DNA of 64,000 nucleotides, taken from NCBI GenBank assembly GCA_021773115.1, contig JAJFKS010000025.1:186001-250000 (forward strand), in the 5' to 3' direction. A program made the translations under genes and the position numbers. Positions 27,993 to 36,362 of this stretch are shown here, piece by piece. The notes beneath the pieces were generated by a model, which was not told the origin of the DNA, made no database searches, and worked only from the letters and a program-made list of their open reading frames with translations. The first letter of the stretch is position 1. Every line of letters starts with the position of its first letter. Source of the DNA: Woeseiaceae bacterium. GTDB taxonomy: Bacteria; Pseudomonadota; Gammaproteobacteria; Steroidobacterales; Woeseiaceae.

Positions 27993-28675
27993 CTGCAGAT
28001 ATGTCTGTCATTAGTCTCCTGTGGGACGCCAGTATTCCGGTGCAAGTCGTCATATTGTTGCTCGTCGGCGCATCTCTGGTGTCCTGGAGCATCATTTTCA
28101 CCAAGCGGCGGCTGATTCGCCGAACCAAAGACGCCTCCGATGAGTTTGAGGCGGCGTTCTGGTCGGGCGGAGATCTCAACACGCTGTATCGCAGCGCAAC
28201 GCGCGCGAAGGGTGGCAGCATCGGTATGGCGAGCATCTTCGAGGCCGGTTTTCGAGAATTCAATCGTGCGTTGCAGGCAGAGGGTACCAGCAACGATAAA
28301 TTGATCGAGGAGTGTCGACGTGCGATGCGCGTTGCGCAAATGCGCGAGGTTGACCGGCTTGAACAAAGCCTGGCGACACTGGCAACCATCGGTTCGACCA
28401 GCCCTTACGTCGGTCTGTTCGGCACCGTTTGGGGAATCATGGGCGCGTTTATGGGACTGGCGAATGTTCAATCAGCCACGCTGGCTGTTGTGGCGCCACC
28501 GATTGCCGAAGCCCTGATCGCTACCGCGATGGGACTGTTTGCGGCAATTCCTGCGGTGATTGCCTACAACCGCTACGCGGATAAAGTTGTGCGCATTGAG
28601 TACCGTTACGACGGCTTCTCGGAGGAGTTCTCCAGCATCCTGCAACGACACGCGCGCGCGAAGAAGGAGATTTAA
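27989..28675 (+). CDS. tolQ: Tol-Pal system proton-channel subunit TolQ
   Basis: 228 residues, MotA/TolQ/ExbB family with three transmembrane helices: near the N-terminus (IPVQVVILLLVGASLVSWSIIF), and two in the second half (TIGSTSPYVGLFGTVWGIM; AEALIATAMGLFAAIPAVIAY). With TolR it forms the proton-driven motor that energises TolA during cell division. Overlaps ybgC by 4 bases; tolR starts 1 base after its stop. Confidence 0.97.
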   Translation: MTADMSVISLLWDASIPVQVVILLLVGASLVSWSIIFTKRRLIRRTKDASDEFEAAFWSGGDLNTLYRSATRAKGGSIGMASIFEAGFREFNRALQAEGTSNDKLIEECRRAMRVAQMREVDRLEQSLATLATIGSTSPYVGLFGTVWGIMGAFMGLANVQSATLAVVAPPIAEALIATAMGLFAAIPAVIAYNRYADKVVRIEYRYDGFSEEFSSILQRHARAKKEI

Positions 28676-28676
28676 G

Positions 28677-29120
28677 ATGGCGACGCCGCTGCAAAAGCGA
28701 AAGCTGATGGGCGAGATCAATGTCGTGCCGTATATCGACGTGATGCTGGTGTTGCTCGTGATTTTCATGGTGACGGCGCCGTTGCTGACCCAGGGCATTG
28801 AAGTCGATTTGCCGAAAGCGAATTCTGAGCCGATACAAGACGTGCCCAATCATCGCCCGCTGGTTCTGAGTGTCGATACCGAAGGCAATCTCTATATCGA
28901 TGTCGGGGACAATGAGAATGAGCCGGCCTCGGGAAAAGAGGTTGTTGCCAAAGTGGGTGCGATTCTTCGAAACCGGCCGGAGACACCGATTCTCGTGAAA
29001 GCGGATCGTGCTGTGCCCTACGGCAATGTTGTCGGCGCGATGGTGCTGTTGCAGCAGGGTGGCGCACAGAATATTGGCTTTGTCACCGACCCGCTGGATA
29101 GTTATCCGGTTCCGGAGTAG
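28677..29120 (+). CDS. tolR: Tol-Pal system protein TolR
   Basis: 147 residues, ExbD/TolR family. A single transmembrane helix carries the proton-path aspartate in YIDVMLVLLVIFMVTAPLL, followed by a periplasmic domain. The start ATG 28677 has AAGGAG upstream, which overlaps the end of tolQ. Works with TolQ; tolA follows after 8 bases. Confidence 0.97.
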   Translation: MATPLQKRKLMGEINVVPYIDVMLVLLVIFMVTAPLLTQGIEVDLPKANSEPIQDVPNHRPLVLSVDTEGNLYIDVGDNENEPASGKEVVAKVGAILRNRPETPILVKADRAVPYGNVVGAMVLLQQGGAQNIGFVTDPLDSYPVPE

Positions 29121-29128
29121 GTCGAGTA

Positions 29129-29965
29129 GTGGCGCACAAAACCCGATATTTTGTCCCGGTCAGCCTGTCCGTGCTACTGCACGCCAGCCTGTTGGGGACG
29201 ATGTTCGTAGCCTTTGACTGGGCGCGTCCCACGCCGATAACACCGATGGCGATCCACGCGACGCTGGTGGCCGAGACAACGAAAATTCCGCCGCCACCTG
29301 TCGTGGAGAAAAAACCGGAGCCCGAACCGGAACCGGTCATCGAAGAACCGGAACCCGAACCCGAACCGGAGCCCGATAACAGTGAAGAATTGCGTCGAGC
29401 CGCTGAAGAGGAAAAGCGTGTTCAGGACGCGCTGATCGAAGAAGAACGCCTGGAGAAAATGCGCATAAAAGAAGAGGCCGATCGAAAGCAAAAGGAGCGC
29501 GAAGAAGCGCAGCGCAAAAAAGACGAGGAAGCCCGCAAGGAGCGCGAGCGTGAAGAGGCGGAACGAAAACGCCAGGAGAATATCAAACGGCAGCGTGAAG
29601 AAAACGAGCGCATTCGTCGTGAGCTTGACGCGGAAGTGCACCAGGCTGAAATCGACGCCGAAGTCGACAGGCTTGCGGCCGTCGACTCCGGCGAACTGCA
29701 AGTCTATAAAACGATGATCGAGCAAAAAATCTTTCGCAATTGGGATCAGCCGGCGAGCGCCAGGGCGGACCTGCTTTGCACCGTGCGAGTGCGTCAGGCA
29801 CCGGGTGGTGATGTCACCGGACTCACTTTTTTGTCGTGTAATGGCGACGATGCGGTCAAACGATCCATTGAGGCGGCTATTTACAAGTCGTCTCCATTCC
29901 CGGAACCTTCGAATCCGAATCTGTTCGATAGAAACATCTTGCTAAACTTAAGCAAGCAACAGTAA
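29129..29965 (+). CDS. tolA: Cell envelope integrity protein TolA
   Basis: 278 residues, GTG start. One membrane anchor (about 9-29), a short Pro-Glu repeat (EPEPEPEPEP type, about 64-88), a long charged coiled coil rich in Glu, Lys and Arg (about 90-185), and a C-terminal TolA/TonB-like domain with a cysteine pair (LLCTVRV and FLSCNGD). It spans the periplasm and contacts Pal/TolB under TolQR control. It is shorter than E. coli TolA (421) because the helical domain is shorter. Confidence 0.95.
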   Translation: MAHKTRYFVPVSLSVLLHASLLGTMFVAFDWARPTPITPMAIHATLVAETTKIPPPPVVEKKPEPEPEPVIEEPEPEPEPEPDNSEELRRAAEEEKRVQDALIEEERLEKMRIKEEADRKQKEREEAQRKKDEEARKEREREEAERKRQENIKRQREENERIRRELDAEVHQAEIDAEVDRLAAVDSGELQVYKTMIEQKIFRNWDQPASARADLLCTVRVRQAPGGDVTGLTFLSCNGDDAVKRSIEAAIYKSSPFPEPSNPNLFDRNILLNLSKQQ

Positions 29966-29991
29966 AACGGGACAAACCCTATGAGGCTAAT

Positions 29992-31290
29992 GTGCTGAAA
30001 TTTTTGAAACGATCAATTTTCATGCTGCTTGTGCTCTGCGCTGGCGCAAATGCCGAGCTGGTTATCGATGTCCAGGGCGTTGCCCGGCCTGCGCCGGTCA
30101 GCATTGTGCCTTTTGGCTGGGAGGGCAGCTCGCCGAAAATACCGCTGGACATTGCTGCAGTTATCAACAGCGACCTGAAGCGTAGTGGACGATTTGCTCC
30201 CATCCCCGAATCCGACATGCTGCAAAAGCCGACCGATGGCGCTGATGTTGACTTCGACGACTGGACCATTCTTGGCGTCGAAGCGGTTGTGGTCGGCAAG
30301 CTCACTCAGACCGGCGACAATGCCTACACGCTGCAGTTTCAGCTGTTCGACACCTTCGGTCGCAAACAGCTCGTGGGTTATCGAATGCCAGCCAGTCGTG
30401 GCACGATGCGCGCCGCGGCGCATCGCGCGGCTGACATGATTTATGAAAAGCTGACGGGCATCAAAGGGGTGTTTGGCACCCAGGTCGCCTACGTTACCGC
30501 TGAGCAACGCGGCACGGAGCGACTATACTCGTTAATCGTTTCCGACCAGGATGGCGAAAATGATCACAAGATCATGGAGAGCAAGGATCCGATCATGTCA
30601 CCGGCCTGGTCTCCCGATAGCCGCCAGCTCGCTTACGTGTCGTTCGAAGGCTCAAAATCGTCCATTTTCGTGCAGACACTGCGCTCGGGAAATCGCTTCC
30701 AGGTGTCCAACAAGCCGGGCATCAATGGTGCGCCGTCATTTTCACCAGACGGTCGCAAGCTGGTCGTGACCCTGGGTGGTGTGGACGGCAACCTGGATAT
30801 CTACGTGATCGATATCCGGTCGCGGGAGTCTACGCGGCTCACCACGCACCGGGCGATCGATACTGAGGGCAGCTGGTCGCCCGACGGTCGCTATATATAC
30901 TTCACGTCCGATCGGGCCGGTGGCCCGCAGGTCTACCGCATTTCAGCGAATGGCGGAACGCCTGAGCGCGTCACCTTCGAAGGGAGTTATAATGCGCGGC
31001 CGCGGCTGTCACCGGACGGCACACGTCTGGCAATGGTGCACAATGACCGCGGTAGTTTCCGCATTGCTGTGATGAATATTGAAACAAAGGCCCTTCTGAT
31101 ACTGTCCGAGGGGCAGCAGGACGAGTCACCAAGTTTTGCACCTAACAGCGATATTTTGATTTACGCTACGCGCCTGCGCGGCGATGGTGTTTTGGAAACC
31201 GTGTCGGCCGACGGATTGATTCGGCAGAAAATGGCGTCAGGACAGGGAGATGTACGTGAGCCGGTATGGTCACCGTTCCCACGATTCTGA
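29992..31290 (+). CDS. tolB: Tol-Pal system beta-propeller protein TolB
   Basis: 432 residues, GTG start at 29992 with GAGG about 6 bases upstream. Signal peptide (MLKFLKRSIFMLLVLCAGANA), N-terminal alpha/beta domain, then a six-bladed propeller with repeated SPDSRQLAY / SPDGRKLVV / SPDGRYIYF / SPDGTRLAM motifs. It is periplasmic and cycles between Pal and TolA. The gap to pal (79 bases) is AT-rich and carries two adjacent palindromes. Confidence 0.97.
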   Translation: MLKFLKRSIFMLLVLCAGANAELVIDVQGVARPAPVSIVPFGWEGSSPKIPLDIAAVINSDLKRSGRFAPIPESDMLQKPTDGADVDFDDWTILGVEAVVVGKLTQTGDNAYTLQFQLFDTFGRKQLVGYRMPASRGTMRAAAHRAADMIYEKLTGIKGVFGTQVAYVTAEQRGTERLYSLIVSDQDGENDHKIMESKDPIMSPAWSPDSRQLAYVSFEGSKSSIFVQTLRSGNRFQVSNKPGINGAPSFSPDGRKLVVTLGGVDGNLDIYVIDIRSRESTRLTTHRAIDTEGSWSPDGRYIYFTSDRAGGPQVYRISANGGTPERVTFEGSYNARPRLSPDGTRLAMVHNDRGSFRIAVMNIETKALLILSEGQQDESPSFAPNSDILIYATRLRGDGVLETVSADGLIRQKMASGQGDVREPVWSPFPRF

Positions 31291-31295
31291 CAAAT

Positions 31296-31330
31296 TACTT
31301 AACTTTAAGTATCAATGATTAATTATTGAT
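31296..31330. repeat. Two abutting AT-rich palindromes in the tolB-pal gap
   Basis: TACTTAACTTTAAGTA (31296-31311) is a 7-base inverted repeat around CT. It shares its last base with a 20-base palindrome at 31311-31330 whose arms ATCAAT/ATTGAT match fully and which has a single mismatched pair inside. They lie 40-74 bases before the pal ATG, a place suited to an operator or an internal promoter. Confidence 0.5.
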
Positions 31331-31369
31331 TTAACTAACGATTTTGCTTTCAGGCACAAGGACTCTACG

Positions 31370-31888
31370 ATGTCTCATTTGAAGATTTTTGCAGTAATCA
31401 TGTTGAGCATGCTGCTCAGCGCATGCCCGAAAACGCAAGTTCCGGATCCGGAACCAACTGACGTTACTTACGGTGGTGATAGCGGTGCGAATACGAGCGG
31501 CACGGACGCTGGCGGCTTCGGTGGCGGTGAAGAGATTCCGTGGGATGGCGCAGAGGAACTCGGCACGATTATATACTTCGATTTCGATTCATCCGAAGTT
31601 CGCGCACAGGATCAGGATATTGTCGCAGCGCACGCAATTGCGTTGAATGACAGTAGCTTCAAGAAGGTGCGGCTCGAAGGTCATGCTGACGAGCGCGGTT
31701 CGCGTGAATACAACATTGGACTCGGCGAACGCCGCGCACAGGCTGTGCGCCAGTTGCTGATGATACAGGGCGTCAATGCATCGCAGATTCAGACGGTCAG
31801 CTTCGGCGAAGAGCGTCCGGAAGCGATGGGCAGTTCCGAGAGCGACTACGCTCGGAATCGTCGTGTTGAGATCAAGTACACCAACTAG
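31370..31888 (+). CDS. pal: Peptidoglycan-associated lipoprotein Pal
   Basis: 172 residues. Lipoprotein signal with lipobox LLSAC (cysteine at 19), a Gly/Asp/Thr-rich linker, then an OmpA-like peptidoglycan-binding domain (IIYFDFDSSEVRAQ; LEGHADERGSREYNIGLGERRA). It anchors the outer membrane to the cell wall and is the outer partner of TolB/TolA. cpoB starts 4 bases after its stop. Confidence 0.97.
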   Translation: MSHLKIFAVIMLSMLLSACPKTQVPDPEPTDVTYGGDSGANTSGTDAGGFGGGEEIPWDGAEELGTIIYFDFDSSEVRAQDQDIVAAHAIALNDSSFKKVRLEGHADERGSREYNIGLGERRAQAVRQLLMIQGVNASQIQTVSFGEERPEAMGSSESDYARNRRVEIKYTN

Positions 31889-31892
31889 ACTG

Positions 31893-32672
31893 ATGAACTT
31901 GAAGCATAGAGCCCTGTTGTTGTTGGTACCGGCGCTGCTATTCAGCGGCTGTGAACTGCTGCAGACGCAGCCGTCGGAAGACCCGGTGCTGGTCAAACTC
32001 GACGAACTGGAGCGTCGCTTGCAGAACATCGAGCGTGTAATGCAGAACCAGAGCCTCGTTAACCTTAGCCAGCAGGTTAATGCCGTGGAGCGTCGCGGCG
32101 ATGAATTGCAGGGGCGTGTCGAGGAGCTGGAGTACGCGACGGGAAGCACCGGCGAGCGTCAGCGTCAGTTGTATGTCGACCTCGATACCCGAATTCAGGA
32201 GCTTGAGGCCGCCTTGCAGGCTCGTAATTCGGTCAGCGTCATGGACGGCGGCAGCTTGCCTCCCGGCCAGCTGCCTGTTCCAGGCGGTTCCGACCGTGAC
32301 AATTATCAAGCCGCGCTGGAATTGCTCAAAGAACAGCGATACGAACCTGCCGAGGCCGCATTCAAGCAGTTTCTGGTGACGTTTCCGAAGAGCGAACTGG
32401 CCGACAATGCGCAATACTGGCTGGCCGAGTCTTACTATGTGACACAGAAATTCGACCGGGCACTGAAGGAATTTGAAGTGGTGATCAACCAATACGCCAC
32501 GTCGCGCAAGGTTCCGGACGCACTGTTAAAGATGGGTTACTGCAATTACGAGCTGAAACGCTGGGATGCGGCTCGCGAGTCACTGCGCCGCGTGAATACG
32601 GATTATCCGGAGACAACCGCCGGAAGGCTGGCCGGCCAGCGCCTGCAGCGCATGGACGAAGAGGGCGTTTAG
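31893..32672 (+). CDS. cpoB: Cell division coordinator CpoB (YbgF)
   Basis: 259 residues from ATG 31893. Signal peptide ending near FSGC (possibly lipidated), N-terminal coiled coil (ELERRLQNIERVMQNQS, about 35-95) for trimerisation, a flexible linker and C-terminal TPR repeats (EQRYEPAEAAFKQFL, QKFDRALKEFEVVI). It links TolA function to peptidoglycan synthesis by PBP1B. The last gene of the tol-pal cluster; a tRNA gene follows. Confidence 0.93.
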   Translation: MNLKHRALLLLVPALLFSGCELLQTQPSEDPVLVKLDELERRLQNIERVMQNQSLVNLSQQVNAVERRGDELQGRVEELEYATGSTGERQRQLYVDLDTRIQELEAALQARNSVSVMDGGSLPPGQLPVPGGSDRDNYQAALELLKEQRYEPAEAAFKQFLVTFPKSELADNAQYWLAESYYVTQKFDRALKEFEVVINQYATSRKVPDALLKMGYCNYELKRWDAARESLRRVNTDYPETTAGRLAGQRLQRMDEEGV

Positions 32673-32691
32673 CGACTGCGCGACCCGGCGC

Positions 32692-32719
32692 TTGTTATTT
32701 GCGGCTTATCCGGTATCAT
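32692..32719 (+). promoter_or_regulatory. Sigma-70-type promoter for tRNA-Lys
   Basis: TTGTTA (-35, 32692-32697) and TATCAT (-10, 32714-32719) with a 16-base spacer. Transcription would begin near 32726, about 40 bases before the tRNA. Confidence 0.55.
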
Positions 32720-32764
32720 GCCGCCGGCATTCCGGTGGCATATGTCATCGTCGGCAACTGTGAC

Positions 32765-32839
32765 GGGGCGTTAGCTCAGTGGTAGAGCATTCGGCTTTTA
32801 ACCGACTGGTCGTAGGTTCAAATCCTACACGCCCCACCA
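32765..32839 (+). tRNA. tRNA-Lys (anticodon TTT)
   Basis: Full cloverleaf by eye: acceptor GGGGCGT pairs with ACGCCCC, D arm GCTCAGTGGTAGAGC, anticodon loop CTTTTAA with TTT at 32797-32799, T arm GTAGGTTCAAATCCTAC, discriminator A and an encoded CCA at the 3' end. The outermost anticodon-stem pair (T-C) is mismatched. The D loop is one base shorter than in E. coli tRNA-Lys. Confidence 0.96.
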
Positions 32840-32888
32840 CTTCCACTTCTTTCAATTGGTTTCGCATAAAACAGGCGACGAGATGCGT

Positions 32889-32913
32889 CGGTGCCGTTAT
32901 CATGCACCGTTTT
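32889..32913 (+). terminator. Terminator- or attenuator-like hairpin between tRNA-Lys and thrA
   Basis: Six-base perfect stem CGGTGC/GCACCG (32889-32894 with 32904-32909), 9-base loop, then TTTT. Only 22 bases separate it from the thrA ATG, so either thrA is read through it or it acts as an attenuator. No Thr/Ile-rich leader peptide is seen in the 96-base gap. Confidence 0.45.
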
Positions 32914-32935
32914 GCGCACAGGACCGATATCAGAA

Positions 32936-35422
32936 ATGGTGGAAAAACGCTGGAAAATCCATAAGTTCGGCGGCTCAAGCCTCGCTGACGCAAGCTGTTT
33001 TCGGCGCGTCGCCGGACTTGTTCTCGATTACGATGAGCCGCGAATCGGCGTCGTAGTTTCGGCGATGGGTGGCATGACCGATGCCCTGATTAATCTCGCG
33101 GTCCTTGCCGAGCAGGACAACAAGCATTTTGAAGTCGCCCTCAGCACGATTGGTGAGCGCTATGCGAACACCGCTCGCGGCTTGCTGGACGGCGATCATC
33201 TCGTGCCGGTGCTTGACGCCTGGAGTCGTGATGCCGAAGACATTGCCGACGTCCTGAAAGCCATTGCCTTGGTCAAATCGGCGCCGCAACGCAGCCGCGA
33301 TGTCATCGCAGGTTATGGCGAAATCTGGTCCGCGCGCTTGCTCGCAGCACTGCTTGGACAGATATCCCCCGATCGCGGCGGCGCGTGGGTGGATGCACGC
33401 GAGGTGATCACGGTTCGTCCGACCAATCTCGGACCGACCGTCCTTTGGGATCAATCGCAACTCAAAATGGACAAAGCATTGCCGCCGGACTTCAGCGGTA
33501 TCGCGGTGATAACCGGCTTCATTGCAGCTGATGAGGAAGGCCTGCAAACGACGCTGGGGCGTAATGGCAGCGATCATTCGGCGTCGATCTTCGCCGCATT
33601 GACCAAGGCATCCGAACTCAGTATCTGGACCGACGTGGACGGTGTCATGAGCGCCGACCCCAATCGTGTTCCGGAAGCCCAGGTCATCGATAAACTGACC
33701 TACAACGAAGCGATGGAGTTGGCGTATTTTGGCGCCAAGGTGATTCATCCACAGACGCTCGGCCCGGCTATCGACAATGGCATTCCGGTCATGATTCGCA
33801 ATAGCCACAACCCTGAGCATCCTGGCAGCCGCATCGAAGCCCAGTCCGTGCCGTCTGACAACATAAAAGGAATCACAGCGATTGGCGGCATGGCGCTGGT
33901 GAATCTGGAAGGCGCCGGAATGATCGGCGTCCCGGGCACCGCGGACCGGCTGTTTGCGGCGTTGAAAAACGCCGGCGTGTCGGTAACGCTGATCTCTCAG
34001 GCCAGCTCCGAACACTCGATTTGTATCGCGGTTCCGGATGACGTCGCGGAGCGCGCGCGCAAAGTCGTGACGGAGGCGTTTGCTGACGAACTCGAAAGCG
34101 GGCAAATACATAGCGTCGATATAAAGGCGGCGCAAAGCATTGTCGCCGTCGTCGGCGATGGCATGGCGGGCACACCGGGCGTTGCAGCGCGTTTTTTCGG
34201 TTCGCTCGCTCGCGCCGGTATCAATATCGGCGCGATTGCGCAGGGCTCTTCGGAAAGGAATATTTCGGCCGTTGTCGATTCGATGGATGCCACCCGTGCG
34301 TTGCGCGCGGCGCACTCCGGCTTTTATTTGTCAGCAAAGACGCTGTCGATCGGTTTGATTGGTCCTGGTACGGTTGGCACCTGTCTGTTGCAGCAACTGG
34401 AAAAGCAAAGCGCGAAGTTGTCGAAGAGTTTCAATATGGATTTGCGCGTTCGAGCTATTGCGCGTTCACAGAAAATGCTACTCGGCGAGCGACGAATCGA
34501 TCTCGCGAACTGGCAGCGTGAATTTGAAGCCGACGCTGTTGATACTGATCTCGATGTTTTTGAGCAGCATTTGAACCCGGACCATCTGCCGCACGCCGTC
34601 ATTATCGATTGCACTGCCAGCGATGCGATCTCGGCGAAGTATGCTGAATGGCTGTCGCGTGGTATCCACGTTATTACACCAAACAAGAAGGCGTTTAGCG
34701 GCCCCTTTGAGAGCTATCGTGCCTTGCAGGCTGCCGCGAACGAGGGTAGTTCCCACTACTTCTACGAAACGACGGTCGGTGCTGCACTACCCGTGATTAC
34801 GACCCTTTGCGATCTGATCCATACTGGCGATGATGTTCGATCAATTCGCGGCATATTCTCCGGAACACTTGCCTACCTGTTCAACGTTTATGACGGCTCA
34901 AAACCGTTCTCGGCCATTGTCCGTGAGGCGAAGGAGAGTGGCTACACAGAACCGGATCCACGTGACGATTTATCCGGCATGGATGTTGCCCGCAAATTGA
35001 TCATCCTCGCGCGTGAGCTTGGGCAACACATCGAGATGGGCGACTTCCCGGTGCAAAATCTTGTTCCGGAGGCATTGCGTGAATGCACAGTCGATGAGTT
35101 CCTGCAGAAATTGCCGGAATACGACAACACGATCTCAGATTTGTACAAGCAAGCCGTCGCTGATGGCAAATCCTTGCGATACACGGCCGCTCTGGAGGCG
35201 GATGGAAAAGCGACCGTCGGCCTTGAAGCCGTCGATGCCAGCCATCCATTCAGCAACATCAACCTGACCGACAATATTGTGCAATTTGAGACCGAGCGTT
35301 ACTCAGCGAATCCGCTGGTCATTCAGGGTCCGGGTGCCGGACCACAAGTGACGGCTGCAGGCGTTTTCGCAGACCTGCTGCGACTCGCCAACTTCCTCAA
35401 CACAGGTGAAGGGTATGTCTGA
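32936..35422 (+). CDS. thrA: Bifunctional aspartokinase / homoserine dehydrogenase
   Basis: 828 residues. N-terminal aspartokinase (KIHKFGGSSLAD, GRNGSDHSAS), central ACT regulatory domains (VSVTLISQASSEHSICIAV; INIGAIAQGSSERNISAVV), C-terminal homoserine dehydrogenase with NAD(P)-binding GLIGPGTVGTCLLQQL and the catalytic region PNKKAFSGP. It catalyses the first and third steps from aspartate toward threonine; the ACT repeats suggest feedback control by threonine. Start ATG 32936 (MVEKRWKIHKFGG) is preferred over an in-frame extension to 32891. thrB overlaps its end. Confidence 0.96.
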   Translation: MVEKRWKIHKFGGSSLADASCFRRVAGLVLDYDEPRIGVVVSAMGGMTDALINLAVLAEQDNKHFEVALSTIGERYANTARGLLDGDHLVPVLDAWSRDAEDIADVLKAIALVKSAPQRSRDVIAGYGEIWSARLLAALLGQISPDRGGAWVDAREVITVRPTNLGPTVLWDQSQLKMDKALPPDFSGIAVITGFIAADEEGLQTTLGRNGSDHSASIFAALTKASELSIWTDVDGVMSADPNRVPEAQVIDKLTYNEAMELAYFGAKVIHPQTLGPAIDNGIPVMIRNSHNPEHPGSRIEAQSVPSDNIKGITAIGGMALVNLEGAGMIGVPGTADRLFAALKNAGVSVTLISQASSEHSICIAVPDDVAERARKVVTEAFADELESGQIHSVDIKAAQSIVAVVGDGMAGTPGVAARFFGSLARAGINIGAIAQGSSERNISAVVDSMDATRALRAAHSGFYLSAKTLSIGLIGPGTVGTCLLQQLEKQSAKLSKSFNMDLRVRAIARSQKMLLGERRIDLANWQREFEADAVDTDLDVFEQHLNPDHLPHAVIIDCTASDAISAKYAEWLSRGIHVITPNKKAFSGPFESYRALQAAANEGSSHYFYETTVGAALPVITTLCDLIHTGDDVRSIRGIFSGTLAYLFNVYDGSKPFSAIVREAKESGYTEPDPRDDLSGMDVARKLIILARELGQHIEMGDFPVQNLVPEALRECTVDEFLQKLPEYDNTISDLYKQAVADGKSLRYTAALEADGKATVGLEAVDASHPFSNINLTDNIVQFETERYSANPLVIQGPGAGPQVTAAGVFADLLRLANFLNTGEGYV

Positions 35423-36362
35423 GTGGTTTACCGCTTTTGCGCCGGCATCGATCGGCAATGTCGCTGTTGGTTTCGATATGCTGGGTCTCGCGCTCAGCGA
35501 CGTCGGCGATCGCGTAATGGCACGACGAACGGACGGTGCCGGGGTTACAGTCGCTGAAGTTCGTGGCATCAACGGTGAGCTGCACCCGTATCTGTCGACG
35601 AATGCCAACGAAAATACGGCGTCCATTGCAGCACAGGCTTTGCTGGATGCTCACGGTGCCGGTATGGGTGTCGAACTCAAGGTGCACAAGGGTGTGCCGT
35701 TGCAATCCGGCATGGGCAGCTCGGCCGCATCGGCTGTCGCGGCGGTGGTTGCGACGAATGCCTTGCTGGATACGCCGCTGACGGTCGAGGCATTGCTGCC
35801 TTACGCACTTGAAGGCGAGAAATTTGCGAGTGGTGGGCTGCACGCTGACAATGTTGCGCCCAGTTTGGTGGGTGGACTGGTGCTTTGCCCCCAGGTGCTG
35901 CTGCCGGATATTGTGCGTCTGCCCATCCCCGATGACATCAGTGCAGTCCTGCTGCATCCGGATCTGCAGGTGAATACGGCGCACGCGAGAAAAGCGCTGG
36001 CGAAACGTGTCCCCATGCAGCAATGGATCGATCAACAGGGATTACTGGCGGCCTTTGTCGCCGCCTGCGCCGCCAATGACATCGATCTGCTTGGCCGTTC
36101 ACTGCGGGATATCATCATCGAGCCACAGCGCTCTGCCAACGTCGCGTGCTTTGACGCGGTGGTGGAGGCGGCCCGCAAATCCGGGGCACTTGGTTGCAGT
36201 CTGTCCGGCAGTGGCCCGAGCATTTTTGCGCTATGCAAGCACAGCGACGCCCGCAATATGGCTAGCTCGATGGAGCATGCCTGCCGGGCTCAGGGCATTG
36301 CCTGTCAATCCTGGGTGAGTCCAATGGACGCACCCGGGGCGCGCCTGGTCGGTGACACATGA
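35415..36362 (+). CDS. thrB: Homoserine kinase (GHMP type)
   Basis: 315 residues. GHMP kinase with the ATP loop PLQSGMGSSAASAVAAVV, the N-terminal APASIGNVAVGFDMLGLAL and C-terminal GCSLSGSGPSIFALC. It phosphorylates homoserine. ATG 35415 has GAAGGG upstream and lies within the last codons of thrA; the stop overlaps the thrC ATG (ATGA), so thrABC appear tightly coupled. Confidence 0.96.
   Translation: MSEWFTAFAPASIGNVAVGFDMLGLALSDVGDRVMARRTDGAGVTVAEVRGINGELHPYLSTNANENTASIAAQALLDAHGAGMGVELKVHKGVPLQSGMGSSAASAVAAVVATNALLDTPLTVEALLPYALEGEKFASGGLHADNVAPSLVGGLVLCPQVLLPDIVRLPIPDDISAVLLHPDLQVNTAHARKALAKRVPMQQWIDQQGLLAAFVAACAANDIDLLGRSLRDIIIEPQRSANVACFDAVVEAARKSGALGCSLSGSGPSIFALCKHSDARNMASSMEHACRAQGIACQSWVSPMDAPGARLVGDT

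Noticed and set aside
29174..29725. Phe-rich open frame opposite tolA
   Set aside because: It is the mirror image of tolA's Glu/Lys-rich coiled coil, no family match and no ribosome site.
32840..32935. Thr/Ile leader peptide for thrA attenuation
   Set aside because: No short reading frame rich in Thr or Ile codons is found in the gap.
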